64,000 nt of DNA from contig NC_090280.1 in NCBI RefSeq assembly GCF_037392515.1, positions 24,867,118-24,931,117 of the forward strand, written 5' to 3'. The position numbers and the translations under genes were made by a program. Within the stretch, counting starts at the first letter, position 1. Every line of letters begins with the position of its first letter. Below, in pieces: positions 10,740 to 22,873 of the stretch. Below the pieces are notes generated by a model. It was given only the letters and a program-made list of their open reading frames with translations. It had not been told where the DNA came from and searched no databases. Source of the stretch: Haliotis asinina (Eukaryota > Mollusca > Gastropoda > Lepetellida > Haliotidae).

Positions 10740-12380
10740 ACAGAACATTCCACAACAGAAACTTTAAAGATTCATTCGGTCAATGCAAAGAGTTGTGGAA
10801 TCTTGCAATTGGGCCCATGGTGGCCATACGCGTTACTGAACAGTTTCATTGTCCCAAACAGACTTCAACTATAATGTTAACATATTTCTCCATCAATGCA
10901 ACGCATTTTTCACGACTGTTTCACGGGTACATACTTTTGATGATTTGTAAGTCTGTTAATGTTCAATACCATTTCACTTCATTTTGTTAATCGTGTGTAC
11001 ATATCTTTCACCATTTTAATGCACCATTCCATGGTGTGCATTTTCAATAAATGAAAATGTAACGAGACGAGAAAAAAAAATGTCTGCTTAACTTTTTGTG
11101 ATGTAGTAGTATATTATGGCCGCTTCGTTTGAGTTATCTCATCTTAGATCAGTTTGTGGTTTTGAATATGCGGGCGGCGGAGCCGTGAGTGGCGGGTGAC
11201 TGACATGAGTCTGAATTAGTGTGAGTGAAAGAATGGTGACCCGATTCATGATAACCCATGAAAACACCCCGACTAGTATACGTTACCACATACCATCATT
11301 AGCGCATGATGTTAGCACGAACAGCAGTAATAGTATCCAAACTGCAACACAACCAGTGCAAGACCGTCAATCACAAGACATCTGTTAGCTTTGTAAAGCA
11401 AAATAATTGCAAAGTCATATTTCATCGCATACCTAGCATGGGAAATAGAACTTTAAAAAGCTTTATGATAAAAAGCAGGTTTTCATTGCTGGAAAAGGCT
11501 ATTTTCACATTCGACTTCGATGGCACAAATGATTGATGTCTATGTGGATATTGGAATAGAAAAATAAAGGCCCCGAATGTATTAAAACAACAATATAATA
11601 TGTTATTGGATTAATCTGGTAAGAAGCGCCTTGAGCACCTGCCGTCCTTTCTTGTGTAGTTTCACATCAAGATTTGAAAATAATAACACTAGGAGATGGA
11701 AAATCATTTTAAAGTGAAGTTTAGTTCAAATATGCAGCGCACTAATATATTTATGAAGAATGACGGTCACCGTAGAATGTTGTTGGTGCTATTTAATTTT
11801 ATCATATACACCATATTTTCCCTGGATTTTATCTTTTCTCACAATACATACAGTTATGACTGAACACGGCTTTTTTCAGTATGGATATGGTAGTATGTAT
11901 CTGAAGTGCTCAGTTTCTGTTGAGATACAGAACACAGAGTCGAAGACTATTACAGGTCTCGGAATGCAGGCACCTTTTTGTTATAACAGGAAAAACAGTG
12001 ACGCGTGCTAATGAGAATACAATAGGAGATTTATACAGGGGAATCTCCTAGCCCTACGTGGGCGAAATTTCAGAAAGTGAGCGAGAGCTCATAGTGCATT
12101 CTTGCTCTTAAGAGAGCGAAGTTCAATTTTTCATGATTTTGTTTTGGAATAAATGAGTTTACAAAACTCGCTGTAGGGTATATGTGTTACAGGGAATGTG
12201 TGAAACCATGGATTTCCCTAAAAGAGTCAGTGGTTTAGTGAAATAGTTGTGATTTCAGGTATTCCCCGAAGTTTCATGGGGTTTTATGAATGTTTTGCTG
12301 TTCATGCTGTTCCATGACATACATTCTCCGTTAGGATATCAGTGAACGCGTGAAATTAATTATTGTAGCTTAAAACTGTA
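10740..12380. other. Non-coding stretch
   Basis: AT-rich, no recognisable gene. The open frames at 10793-10990, 11306-11536 and 11760-12011 (+) are short, have no domain that I recognise, and lack supporting splice context. Confidence 0.4.
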
Positions 12381-12381
12381 T

Positions 12382-12552
12382 TGTTGAGTCTCATTTCATC
12401 CCTCAGATGTTAGGAACTTAAAACTTTGACAATGCAACGATGACCCTTTTGACTAATTACTTCTTTGAGTCGGGGTACCAAGTTAATTTTCTCGCGGCTT
12501 TACTGTTGAGTCTCATTTCATTCCTTAGGTCTTAGGAGTTGAAAACTTTAAC
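12382..12552. repeat. Two-copy direct repeat, about 122-bp spacing
   Basis: TGTTGAGTCTCATTTCAT followed by a CTTAGGA/GTTAGGA and AAAACTTT block begins at 12382 and again at 12504. It is an imperfect local duplication; no coding potential. Confidence 0.55.
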
Positions 12553-12559
12553 TTTTTTC

Positions 12560-14580
12560 TGATGACACTAAGTTAAGCTGAGAGAGGGAAATCGTCAGGT
12601 TTCCATAATATTCCAGTTGATTTTTTGAGAAATGGCACATGTATAGTTTATCTTCATAATCTGTTTTCTACGTGTTATGAGACTGGCCATGTACCTCCCA
12701 GCTGGGTACAGGGAATCAAAAGTAAAAGTAAATGAAAATGTGCCAAATGTTGTTCCGTGTGCCACTAGCAGTGCGTCCTTTAAACAACACTAATTCTCTG
12801 GTGTACCTACTCGACAGATGTTGCATTCTCTTCATACTGGTCTGGCAGTTCTCTCACACTTGATTTGCGTCAGCATAATCCACGGTATTCATTGCCGAAC
12901 TTCCTGGCAAATATCTAAACCATCAAATGCATTTTATTTTCAGAAATCTTCATACTGATTGAGTTTTGCATTTTACACAAAAAGAAGGCCTCACCATGAA
13001 TAATGTTACGTAAGTGTGTAAATACATTCTGTATTTTCCATCAAATGCATGCACTCTTGCACTGAGTTGACGCATATTGGAGTTAATGTAGAGTATCTAA
13101 ACCTTCACACCTTACTGACAGCTTAACCATCATTATCATGGCCATCAGCACAGCCATGTCTGCTTGTAATTGATCTTACAGTAAGGCTGGTTCGCCACGG
13201 AAGTTTAACACTGTGTTGGTAGATGCTGTTTTCTTACCATACATATAATATGAAACAGATCTCCCTGACAGTCAGTCGAGTGGGGCCGAGTTTTTTTCAT
13301 AAATGAATTAGCGACAATTGTGTATCAAAATTTTACAGATGGTATTTAGTTGCATTCAGATATTGTTTAGACATTTTTGCTCTAGTTTCCTGATAATGTC
13401 ATCGTGTTCTCGAGTACAGAGAAGTTTCTACAAAATTAGATTCCTTGAAATGTCTGCTCAGGATAAATACTACTAAAACAAAAGCCTGGTCGTAAAGAAT
13501 GGCGGTAAATTGTCCAAATCAGAAAAGTATATTTGCACAACGTAGAATACGTAGCTGTTGTCAACCGATGTACATTTTGAAGAGTCCATTTTGCAAATAA
13601 GTTATCCAGGTATTCACAGTGGCAATAGGTTTTAATGGACATTTACAGACGTTTAGAGAAACTGGGCAATGTAAATTTCAAAACATTTTTAAGATATGCT
13701 AGACAAAAACCAGTTATTTAAAAGACTCTGTACTATAGGCCTATGACCTCTTCAAGAAATGGAATAAAAGAGTTAGGTTGTGGATAATATTTTCTGACTA
13801 TACATGTAGTAGACAGAAAGGACTTAGTTAAAATGTCTTCGACCCTCGTACAGCGGCTGAGCAGGTCGGCTGACCATCACCACTGTTGTGCTGCCTGGTC
13901 GTTGCTGCACTTTCATGCAATTGTATAAACGTCGAATACAGTGTTGTGTGTCCACTTTGGGCCATCTGTTTTTGCAGAGTGACATCCCAAAACTATACCA
14001 GTCCGAGATATATGGAGTACAAGAAGAGTCATTCCCATACAACAGGAAGTGGATGCACTCAACCTGTGTGTGTCTCCTACATTGAGTATCATTCAGTCGT
14101 CGAATGTGTGTATCCCTGCATCGAGTTGACGCTCAAGTAAAGGGTATTTCATTCTTACTGTCAGCAACATTAAACTGCTACGTCTGAAAATGTTAGTGTG
14201 CTAGTTTTATGTCTGAAAATGTTAGTGTGCCAGTTACATCATGAATACTTACGGATCACTCCACTGTACATAAACCACACAGCCTCGATCATGGCGTCGA
14301 TGCGTCATCAGCGGTCCTGGTTATCATAAACTGTACAAGACTGTTGTTTAGTGTTGTGCTGCCGAATGTCCCTGTGGACAAAAGGCCCATAGGACGGAAA
14401 AACGCCATGTAGGGCAAAATCTCGAACACTCCAAATGAATTATGAAGATTGTTTGTTATTCAAATATTTTCAACCGACATCCCGTACATAATGAGCACCA
14501 ATGAGCACTACCATAAACTGGGTACATTACAAGTTGGATACGATGGATACAGAGGAGGCACACTTCACATTCTCATATTC
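12560..14580. other. Non-coding stretch
   Basis: No recognisable gene, mobile element or array. Overlapping open frames on both strands at 13824-14140 have no family motifs. Confidence 0.4.
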
Positions 14581-14583
14581 TGG

Positions 14584-14815
14584 AGTGAGTGAGTGAGTGA
14601 GTGAGTTAATTATACGCCGCACTCAGCTGTATGGCGCCGGTTTGTAAACAATCAAATCTGAACCAGACAATCCAGTCATCAACAGTATGAACATCGATCC
14701 GATCACATATGTCAACTAAGTCATCGAGTCTGACCACCCGATCCCGTTAGTCGCCTTTTATGTGGCAAGCATGGGTTGCAGAAGGCCTAGTCTACTATTA
14801 TGGATAACATTAATG
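14584..14815 (-). repeat. SINE, second subfamily, diverged copy
   Basis: Begins with a (GAGT) run and TACGCCGCACTCAGC, followed by the body (CAGACAATCCAGTCATCAAC, ACATCGATCC) and the distal block with CCACCCGATCCCGTTAGTCG and GCAAGCATGGGTTGC. Confidence 0.75.
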
Positions 14816-14831
14816 GTTCTCGTCACTATAT

Positions 14832-14880
14832 ACCTGAAATATTGCCGATGTGACGGTAAAGTTTAAATCACTCACTCACA
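14832..14880 (+). mobile_element. LINE B-type 3' tail fragment
   Basis: Reads CTGAAATATTGCCGATGTGA, a GTAAA stretch and ends CACTCACTCAC. This is the + strand equivalent of the LINE B 3' end at 29902-29962. Only the last ~50 nt are present, as in a strongly 5'-truncated insertion. Confidence 0.6.
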
Positions 14881-15814
14881 TATTAATTCAGGTTACACAT
14901 TGTATCTAATCACATCTATTCGAATTAATTAAGAGAACATTGCGAGAGTAATTAAACGGTATAATCCCAAAAAATGGCACTCTCCAGATGACGTAATTAG
15001 GGCGGTGTTATAATCCACTTTTTGAAGAAAATGTATGGCAGTTTGACTAGGGTCAGTTTGGCCATATTTTTAAATGACCCACGGAAATCGCACTGTCAGG
15101 ATTGGGAAAGCTACCATCACTAACTGGGACTAACTGGTCTGTGTGAAAATGATATTATGTTAATTAATCCTGCGTGAAAATGAAATAAGGTTAGGTAAGC
15201 CTTAATTAATCCATTGCTACCTACGTGATCAATTGCTAATTGGGTAGTTTAATCCTAATGCCCATCTAATGATTAAGAATACAGTGTGTTTGTTTACACT
15301 TTCTAAGTTTGGACAGGATAGGGTTATGAACACTCAGTTTCTGTACACACGGAGACAGGAAATGTCTCGTTTTTTGTATTTTATTTTCTTTTAACATTGA
15401 GAGAAGGAAATATGACTGCCATAAATACTTGTTAGTCAGTATTTTGGTCACACATAAGTAATATGAAGGCAGAGAAATGTGAAATTTTAGATGGAAGGAA
15501 AGCAGGTGGGGATTTGATTCTGGGTGGTTACACATGTAAACGTAGGAAGGGATGATTGGCAAGGTATCATTGATCAATTTAGTCGATCCGTTTAATTAGC
15601 CCACTCAAGTCCAGTGAGTAATGCATTCCCTATCAGTTAAGCTGTGTGAACAGCAACTGCTAGAAATCGGACCAAATCCGTTAAACAGCTCAGAGTATTG
15701 CATAAAAATACATCTCAAAGTACAGGATAAAAAAAGGTCTGAAAATATTGAATAAGTATCAACCTCAAAGTGTCAGGTGAGGAAACATTTCAAACATATT
15801 CATCTTTAATATGA

Positions 15815-16031
15815 AAAACAATGTATGGCCATTTTGAGTTTTTATGTGGTTATTTTGACTTTTTGATATGGCCATTTTGACAAAGGGTTGTGGTCATTTT
15901 GACGTATTTATGTGGCCTCCTTGACTAGGGTCAGTGTGGTCATTTTTTCGTGTGGCCATTTTGACCCGTTCCCGTTCCCGTTCCCGTTCCCGTTCCCGTT
16001 CCCGTTCCCGTTCCCGTTCCCGTTCCCGCAT
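15815..16031 (+). repeat. GGCCATTTTGAC-type minisatellite and (CCCGTT)n
   Basis: 15815-15962 holds a short, imperfect tandem motif (TGTGGCCATTTTGACTTTTT-like, about 30 bp). It is followed by about eleven perfect CCCGTT hexamers (15964-16028). A TTTTGTCC-periodic tail (16033-16100) follows and is related to 41310-41430. Translation gives only PFPFPF. Confidence 0.8.
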
Positions 16032-16594
16032 GTTTGGGGGTTTTGTCCAGAAGGTCCTAGGGTTTTTGTCCTAGGGCGCTTTGTCAACAGGGTGATTGTC
16101 CTACAATTCGTTTAACAACTTAACCACTTGGGAATCTAGTAAGTATCACCTAATATTGTCACGAAACATGTACCAGTGTTGGAAAATGAAAGTGTTCATA
16201 GTATAATGAAAATTTGTGTTATTTGTGATCAATCTTCCAAACATTATATGACAAAGTAATTAACAACATGTCACGTGGAAACTATCCATATGAATAACAC
16301 AACCATTCCACAATATAAACACCAATCATGAACAGCTAAACGATTTAAACCATTGCTGCATATCATTTCAACTTACGGTAATGTAAATTAACCTTTTTCG
16401 TCAGATGTATTACGCAAACAAAATGTAAGAAACAACTTTTCTAAATATAGTGAAACTAACATAACCGGCCTAAATCGAATTCGTTAAGTGCGGAAACCAA
16501 TTTGTATTCGTGATGCTACCAATAATCCATAATCATGTGATTACGTAGATGCTTTACAGAGTCTTGTTACACATTTTAGATCTTCTGCTGTGAA

Positions 16595-18875
16595 CTAGAA
16601 TGAACAGCAATACCTCCCCACGTGTTTGGGATCAGACAACACACACAGGATGTCTAAAAATGAAACCCAGATGGCATCTTCTCTTCTTGGCCACTTGAAC
16701 TGATGGGCAACCTTGAAAGACGTCTTTTCCATGAAGGAGATTAAACAGTCACATTCAGATAGGTCCACGTTTGGTTTGGCCAGTATACCATTTCTGTTGG
16801 TATAGAGCTGCGACATAACTGGCCTCGTTGACAGTAAGGGTCATTTCCTTTCGTGTTTTCAGGATCAGCAGGTAGATTAGCGGCAGAATCTGATCCAGAT
16901 GTTCCAAGAGTAACATCTTTGGAGTGTATCTCAGCTTCATGTACATCATGTGTGGATTTGCTGGATGCCGTGCCTTTTCCAGTCAGCGTGATACTTGCTA
17001 TCTAAGAACAGCATGCAATAACATGATGTTGTTCTAGAAAGGATAACTCCCGAAGATACGCCAACAACTGCATGGACATGTTACTTTTAAGGTTTTGACA
17101 GTCTTTGTGAGATCCTGAAGTTCTTCCCTTATTGGAGCAACGTCCTCAGCATTCAGGAAGTCGGAGTTATGGGATGAGCCTCTTGAAAGCATAAACTGTT
17201 CTAGCGTTGTGACCTCCATCATCAGACGCGAAGACATAGCTCTGGTGGCCCAGATCACAATCAGAAATGCAGTATGCTACAATGGGATGGGGAGTCACCA
17301 TATTTGCATTCCAGTAGGCCTTTTGAACTTCATCGGCACATGAACAAGTAAAATTTTGAGAAAGGTCCATATGAATGCTTTGTACTGGTCCTTAATTTTA
17401 CATATGTGGGTAAGAAATTCACAATTTTCCTTTTGAAACGTTTCAGTGAAGTCTGATTTGTTCATATCATTCTTGATGACTTGTATCCTTTTCTTTCCAT
17501 CCTCACGTGATACCCTTTGCCGCGTCTCACATGTTAGTTTGTCATCCTTTGACATGCATAGTTCTGCCAGGTCTTTGTCTGGTTCTTCTGCTCTAACCGT
17601 TGTGCCCTTATAACCTTGGCAGAACAGAAACTACAGAGCAAAATTTTGTCTGCTAAAACATGTCCCCAGTCTTTACTTCGCGAGAGTGACACAAGGAGAC
17701 GTAGAACACCTAACCTCATAGCTGGCATCAATACACTATACTAACTGACGAGGATATTCTTCAGGATTCAAGGAGACAAAAGATCCATGCAGTTCCACGA
17801 GGTTCAACAACAAGGTCATGTTTTGATGACTGACAGAGGCATTTGTTCCTTGGAAGAAATTTGTCAGTGAAATGTTCTTTTGGCGCAGTGACAAGAGAGA
17901 CACTTTAAGCAAGGGATTTTCCTCTTCGACTTCAGAATAAATTCTTCAAACTGTCATTGAGAATCCTCTTCTGGAGATGTTCACCCTGCAAAAGTTCTGA
18001 ATCTTCTTTCCTAGGCATCTGATGACATGATATACAGATAAACATGATATACATAAACAGATGATTTCACCTGAATTATTTGTCTTCATTTCATGATAAC
18101 CGAGCAATCTTTTGAATATGAAAACAATGTTCTTCTATCCGTACCACAACTCCTACCCAGAGCTCTACGAAGTCTGTATTTTTTGGTAATTGATAGATAA
18201 ACGTTTTTATTTAATATAAACGTTTTGCTCTGTCTATATAGCGTGCAGATTTCATTTCGTCTGACATGACGTTGGCAAGCAGCAATGTCTTCATCAGCCT
18301 TTTCGATGTTTTGGACGGGGAAATTCCACCATCACAAAGAACTCTAACAGTTCTTTTACTTGGTGTCAGTGTGTCGGTGTCATTTCGTGAACTAGAGGCA
18401 TACTTTGTCTTATAAATCTGAATGTGTTTCACAGATCGTTAGTTTCGCTTGCAGTTCCTATTCAGTTTCAAATATTCGGGTGTCAGCTTCTCGATCTGCC
18501 TCCTTTGTTTACCAGTTATTCTGCTGTTCTTCTCACCCATTCAAATCATGAAGGTCAAAATGGGAACTTAACCACGAGTGAACTGCTGGTACTTCCAACA
18601 TCTCCTAGTGTGCTAAAGGCTCCATTGTTTTCCTCTGTTACTTCATCATCCAGACGTTTCTTCATCTGATTTGTTCTATCCCTTTTTTCTTCTCCGTGCT
18701 TGGCACCCGTTGTCGAACGTTTTCTTTTCTGACCCTGGCATCTCTTGGGTCTATCAACAATAGGCACGTAATATCAATTCACTCTCTGCCGCTCCATTTC
18801 AAGAAACATTTCAGCTTCGTCTGTTAGTTTTCTCGCCCGATAGTCTCTTTGTAAGTCTGCCCTGGTTTTTCCCAT
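16595..18875 (-). pseudogene. Broken copy of an uncharacterised multi-copy animal gene family
   Basis: Pieces of one protein lie in order on the - strand. ATG at 18875 opens a charged N-terminus (TRADLQRDYRARKLTDEAE); then YYVPIVDRPK and a Lys/Arg-rich stretch (18767-18555); then LCDGGISPSKTSKRL (18432-18211). Next is a Cys/Trp region (MDLSQNFTCSCADEVQKAYW, then FASDDGGHN, 17370-17167), and finally a C-terminal part (VNEASYVAALYQQKWY, KWPRREDAIWVSF, 16949-16595). From memory this layout occurs in families of predicted, unnamed proteins of molluscs, cnidarians and fish, often in many copies. Function unknown. The acidic residues in MDLSQN and SDDGG could belong to a DDE/RNase H-like core, which is inference. 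At least five frame changes or stops show that the copy is dead. Confidence 0.6.
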
Positions 18876-18879
18876 AATT

Positions 18880-19605
18880 GTGATCTGAAAAGAAGCAGAA
18901 CGATGACTAATGGAAGTCTCTGGCATTTATCATCAGCATGTAATTTACGTTACTCGATGTGTTATCGACGTTACCAAATAAAACCAAGTTTTGAGTGAAT
19001 TCTTTGATGAAAATTCAAGGGATGGATGGGCCAGAACAATGGGCAACAACCAATATATTGTATTTAAAAAGGGCTAGCGATGATTTGTTCAGGTTTAACA
19101 TTCTGCACTTGATTTAACAGCCCAAAATTCTGAACTCGTAATCTATGTTGCCAAAACATTTGATGCTCAAATCACAGAAATGTAAATAATTCCATAGATA
19201 TGTATCAAACAAACACTTAATTAAGATCAGAAGACTCATTTAATCATACAAAACCGTGATCCGTTTAAAAATGTTTTATTATGGTATGTAATTACGTTAC
19301 TAAATCTACACTTAAATTCTGTCAAGGGCTCCATATCATAAAAACGTTGCAGGCAAATATTTCGGAATAATGAGTGGTTGACTTTAGGAAGTCCAAAAAC
19401 TTTACCTGTAGTGGGTTTCGACTCCAAAACTCATCCACAATATGTGAACTTCCTTTTCTTCAGTTTTGCATACAGACAATCGAATATGGCAGAAATTGGC
19501 ACAAATATAAAAGGATCATCTACAACTAACATTGTAAAGGGGAAAGAATTCTACCTACAACAATTAATGCATACCACCGAAAATACTGACATGAATTTAT
19601 TTCAT
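18880..19605. other. Non-coding stretch
   Basis: AT-rich, no recognisable gene. Opposed open frames at 19236-19427 (-) and 19378-19629 (+) have no family motifs. The right part may be a diverged 3' part of the neighbouring reverse LTR. Confidence 0.35.
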
Positions 19606-19609
19606 GGTA

Positions 19610-20108
19610 TTGTAGGCTGCAGAATGTAAACCACATCAAACAGTTTGAATATCAACGTTTATCAATGCTGATTACAAAATTCAATACAAATGAGACAAAA
19701 TCTAAGGCAATGGGTCAGAACAAGACATTATATAGCAAACTCACCAAAGTCTTAGTGTGAGAGAGAAATCAACTATGCAGAATGTAAACAGCAGATAATT
19801 TAGATTCAGGCGTTGACAGATTTTTGATGATCAAGTGTTGGCAGTGATGTATATCCTCCAGTTATGTGATTGTGTGTCTGTGTGTGTCAACCCACGGCAA
19901 CTTGCCTTTATATATACTTTTAGTCATTTCCCGAATGTTCGGGCACTACTGCCATCGCCAACACCGTGGTCTTGAAACAGTCTCCCGGAAGTAAACAAAC
20001 AGAAAACCAAGAGCAGATATGTTCCGGAAAACACTAAACATTGTGACCCAATAATAATTATTTCTTAGTTAACAACAAAATAGACAGAAAATACACACTC
20101 GTAGCACA
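19610..20108 (-). mobile_element. Reverse-oriented partial LTR, same family as 23.7 kb
   Basis: On the - strand it begins TGTGCTACGAGTGTGTATTT, then shares in order with the LTR at 23698-24291: TTATTGGGTCACAAT, GGGAAATGACT, a TATATATAAAG-type promoter, CACTGCCAACAC, ACTAAGACTTTGGTG, GACCCATTGCCTTAGA and TTTGTCTCATTTGTATT. The match fades below 19610. No coding sequence accompanies it. Confidence 0.7.
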
Positions 20109-20136
20109 ACTAATATATACACCTGGACTTAAATTA

Positions 20137-20138
<2 letters not shown>

Positions 20139-20227
<89 letters not shown>
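20139..20227. repeat. (CA)n microsatellite inside the Tc1 left end
   Basis: About 44 uninterrupted CA units begin at the last bases of the left terminal repeat (AAGCACACA). Its position shows that it expanded within the element. Confidence 0.95.
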
Positions 20228-20228
<1 letters not shown>

Positions 20229-20489
20229 ATATTTTCCTAATAATGAGAAACAAAACTTGGTATAACTTTTGTACTATTTTGTTGACAATGAAAAATCATT
20301 GACTGTGAATTGTGAATTGTACCATCTTTTGGCAAATGAAAAAGAGGAAAATTGAGTGAATTCCTGTAATGAAAAAGTATGGTTGAGCCAACATCAATGC
20401 TAAACTGTCTGACAAATTAACAATAAGGAAAGGCCATTTGTTACCATCTCAAAAGTTTAGCTTCAGTATTTTGTGTATCCACCACGTGC

Positions 20490-21412
20490 TCAGATGACAG
20501 TTTGCACTCTTCTCCTCATACTGCTGGTAAACCTCCTGATGCGATCACGTGGCAATCGCTGCCATTCATCATGTAAAGCAGCTTCCAAATGTGCAAGAGT
20601 CTGTTCAGGAGGTTGCCTCAACCTCACACGACATCCAAGAAAGTCCCAGATATGCTCTAAAGGATTCACGATGTTGCCTGGCATTGTCATGCATGACTAA
20701 TGGGCGTGAAAGCAACGGATGATTATCAAAATGAGGTACAACAACTGAACGGAGAATATCCTGGATGTACTGTTGACATTGAGATTTCCATGGACAGTTA
20801 CCATTTGCAATTTACAGTCATGGGAGAGGCAACCCCAGACCATAACTGATCCTCCACCATAAGGAACAGCAGGATGAACATTTCTGGGCACGTAAGCTGT
20901 GTTACTATGCCTCCAGACTCTCATCTGTGACCATCTGTGACGTGGAGGAGGAACCTTCTCTCGTCTGAACAGTGAACCCTCCTCCATGACCTCAAGTTCC
21001 ACTGTTGACGAGCCATACACCACTGCAGACGATGTCGTTTATGACGATCAGATAAAGTAGGACGTTTGATTACTCTTTTGGACCTCATACCAAGTGCCCT
21101 AAGACGTCTTCTGACTGTTCGGCTGGATAGAGGTGTGTGATGTAACCATAGGTGTTTCAAAACCGTACTTGTTGCAAAGGGTTCTCGCCTTACCAGCCGT
21201 GCCAGATTGCGGTTATTTCGAGGTGTTGTCTTTCTGGGTTGTCCAGACCTTGGACGATCTTTTACATGTCCAGTAGCTTGATGTTTTCGAACAAGCCGAC
21301 TGATTACTGAGTGACAATACCCCAGTTGTCGTCCAATGGCTTTGAAGGACATGCCTGTTGCGTGCATGCCAATAATTTGCCACCTCAGGGCTTCAGAAAG
21401 TCCTCTTGCCAT
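20490..21412 (-). pseudogene. Tc1-like transposase, frameshifted
   Basis: The natural start is probably the ATG at 21412 (MARGLSEALRWQIIGM), inside a longer frame. Domains in order on the - strand: a paired-like helix-turn-helix (MSFKAIGRQLGYCHSVISRL), the GRPR-like linker (RPRSGQPRKT), a second helix-turn-helix, and the first catalytic aspartate in HCSDERRF. After a frame change near 20960-21000 comes GGGSVMVWGCLS; the region expected to hold the second aspartate reads LILIIIRCFH without one. A further frame change leads to NPLEHIWDFLGCRVR, where the usual third-site residue before NP is also changed. At least two catalytic positions therefore look lost. Mobilisation would need another copy's enzyme. 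Confidence 0.85.
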
Positions 21413-21688
21413 TTTGATTTTTGTCACATTGAGGCAGTAACAGATTTCTTTTCTTGTACACAGAAAGTGTATCACAGAGAAAGTGGATTTTGAGAAAAGT
21501 GAGGGTTGCATGCTTCATGTGCCCAAAGCATGTTTTGCATGGAAAGCAAAGGAACTTAATGACCTTTTTAGACTACTAGAGATGTGTCCTTATACAGATA
21601 TATGATAGATTTTTAACTTTATCTAACAATTGTGTTTTTATCATGATATATATTAGGGGGTGCTTAATGGAAGTCCAGGTGTATATAT

Positions 21689-22370
21689 TGTTGCGGGTAA
21701 TAAATTGCAGTGACAAAATGGATCAGAAATCCCCTTTGAACCATCACATTATAACATGGAAAAGTCTAAAAAATTCAATAATATACTGAGAAAACATTGA
21801 GACAGTTACAGTGAATCACAATACACATTTCTAGATGCAATGTAACTGAGTCACAAGCCTTATACAAATGGGTCACAAATATTAAATGTTAATTCACCAG
21901 AATCTCCCCATTTTACAGTTAGATCAGATATATTAACTGAAGTTTGCGTCCACATTGGGCAGTCAGGCATGCAAGGTCAGTTTTGAATATGATGCTGTTG
22001 GCAATAAGACGTTGATAGGCCAAAAAAAATAACCCAGTAATTCAGAGTAAGTCCGCGTGTGTCCCTCAACGCAACAACCATCCTTTATATAAACCGACGT
22101 AGCGTCGGGAACATTCGAGCACAGCGTAGCGCTATCAGTATTCAGTGAGAATGTTCACAAACTGGAAATAAACAATAGATCGCCAAGGGCAGGTAACTGG
22201 AGCGCTATCAAATAGGCCCGCCGCTAAAAGTTCCATTGTCATTGAACATAAATTTAGCTGATAATAAAAGTGACTCACAATCCATACCTGAAACTCTAAA
22301 CATTGAGACCCAGTGATAACTTACACTTAATCAATGATAATACAGATTACAGAAAACATACAGACACACA
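21689..22370 (-). mobile_element. Solo LTR, reverse orientation, related family
   Basis: On the - strand the segment starts near 22370 (TGTCTGTATGTTTTCTGTAA), has TCACTGGGTCTCAATG, a TATA-type promoter (TTTATATAAAGG, about 22085-22096) and a TTGTGACCCATTTGTATAAG block, and ends ACCCGCAACA at 21689. TG...CA ends and the order of blocks parallel the LTRs at 23698-24291. It is more diverged in sequence and so probably a sister family. No internal region is attached; the Tc1 element abuts it directly. Confidence 0.6.
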
Positions 22371-22397
22371 CAGACACAGACACAGAGATAGAAAGAG

Positions 22398-22450
<53 letters not shown>
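22358..22450. repeat. ACAG / GATA / GA microsatellite
   Basis: Consecutive runs of ACAGACAC, GATA and then about 17 GA units. Simple repeat only. Confidence 0.9.
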
Positions 22451-22454
<4 letters not shown>

Positions 22455-22870
22455 GGTAAGGGTCCCAGAGTAAGGAACCTTGTGGGAGGCCAGTAAGTAC
22501 AGTTTTATAGTCGGAACAGTATCCATTAATGACGACGTTTCGTGATCAGTTTTGTAAGTACACTCTTCAATGAAACGCTAAATGGAATTCAAAACTGATA
22601 CTAACAGTTGTACACATATGTAAATTCAAATATTTTTTTGGGATGGGGTGGGGTGGGGTGAGGGGTTGTTGCACATTGTTTCTGGAATGTTTTAGAAGAT
22701 CATGCATGACCAAACGCAACCAGAATCTGTTTTATCAATCTGGATTGTCATGATGTGCTTGGATGCCATGCAGTACGAATATCAGGCACAATGATTGTTT
22801 CCACGTGCAGAGAATGAGTACAGCATGTGACTATAAAAACCCCTAGTGAATCTCACAATTTCATCGACGA
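22451..22870. other. Non-coding stretch
   Basis: No recognisable gene. A short GGGGT run (22640-22662) is present. The missing left end of the neighbouring Tc1 relative could not be found here. Confidence 0.4.
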
Positions 22871-22873
22871 TCT

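Larger units (their letters stand above)
20112..21688 (-). mobile_element. Tc1-like DNA transposon with terminal inverted repeats
   Basis: Left end TATATACACCTGGACTT (20114 onward) and right end AAGTCCAGGTGTATATA (to 21687) are exact inverted repeats; after a two-base mismatch the pairing continues through ATTAAGCA, giving about 27 bp in all. The ends are bounded by TA, the target used by this superfamily. Length is about 1.57 kb, normal for Tc1 elements. A long (CA)n run lies directly inside the left repeat. The enclosed transposase is on the - strand and broken. Confidence 0.88.

Noticed and set aside
15964-16028. Telomere-like repeat
   Set aside because: CCCGTT is not the TTAGGG/CCCTAA telomere unit of molluscs; an internal microsatellite is simpler.
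15912-16115. Frame with PFPFPF repeat
   Set aside because: Codes only for the CCCGTT hexamer run; no gene context.
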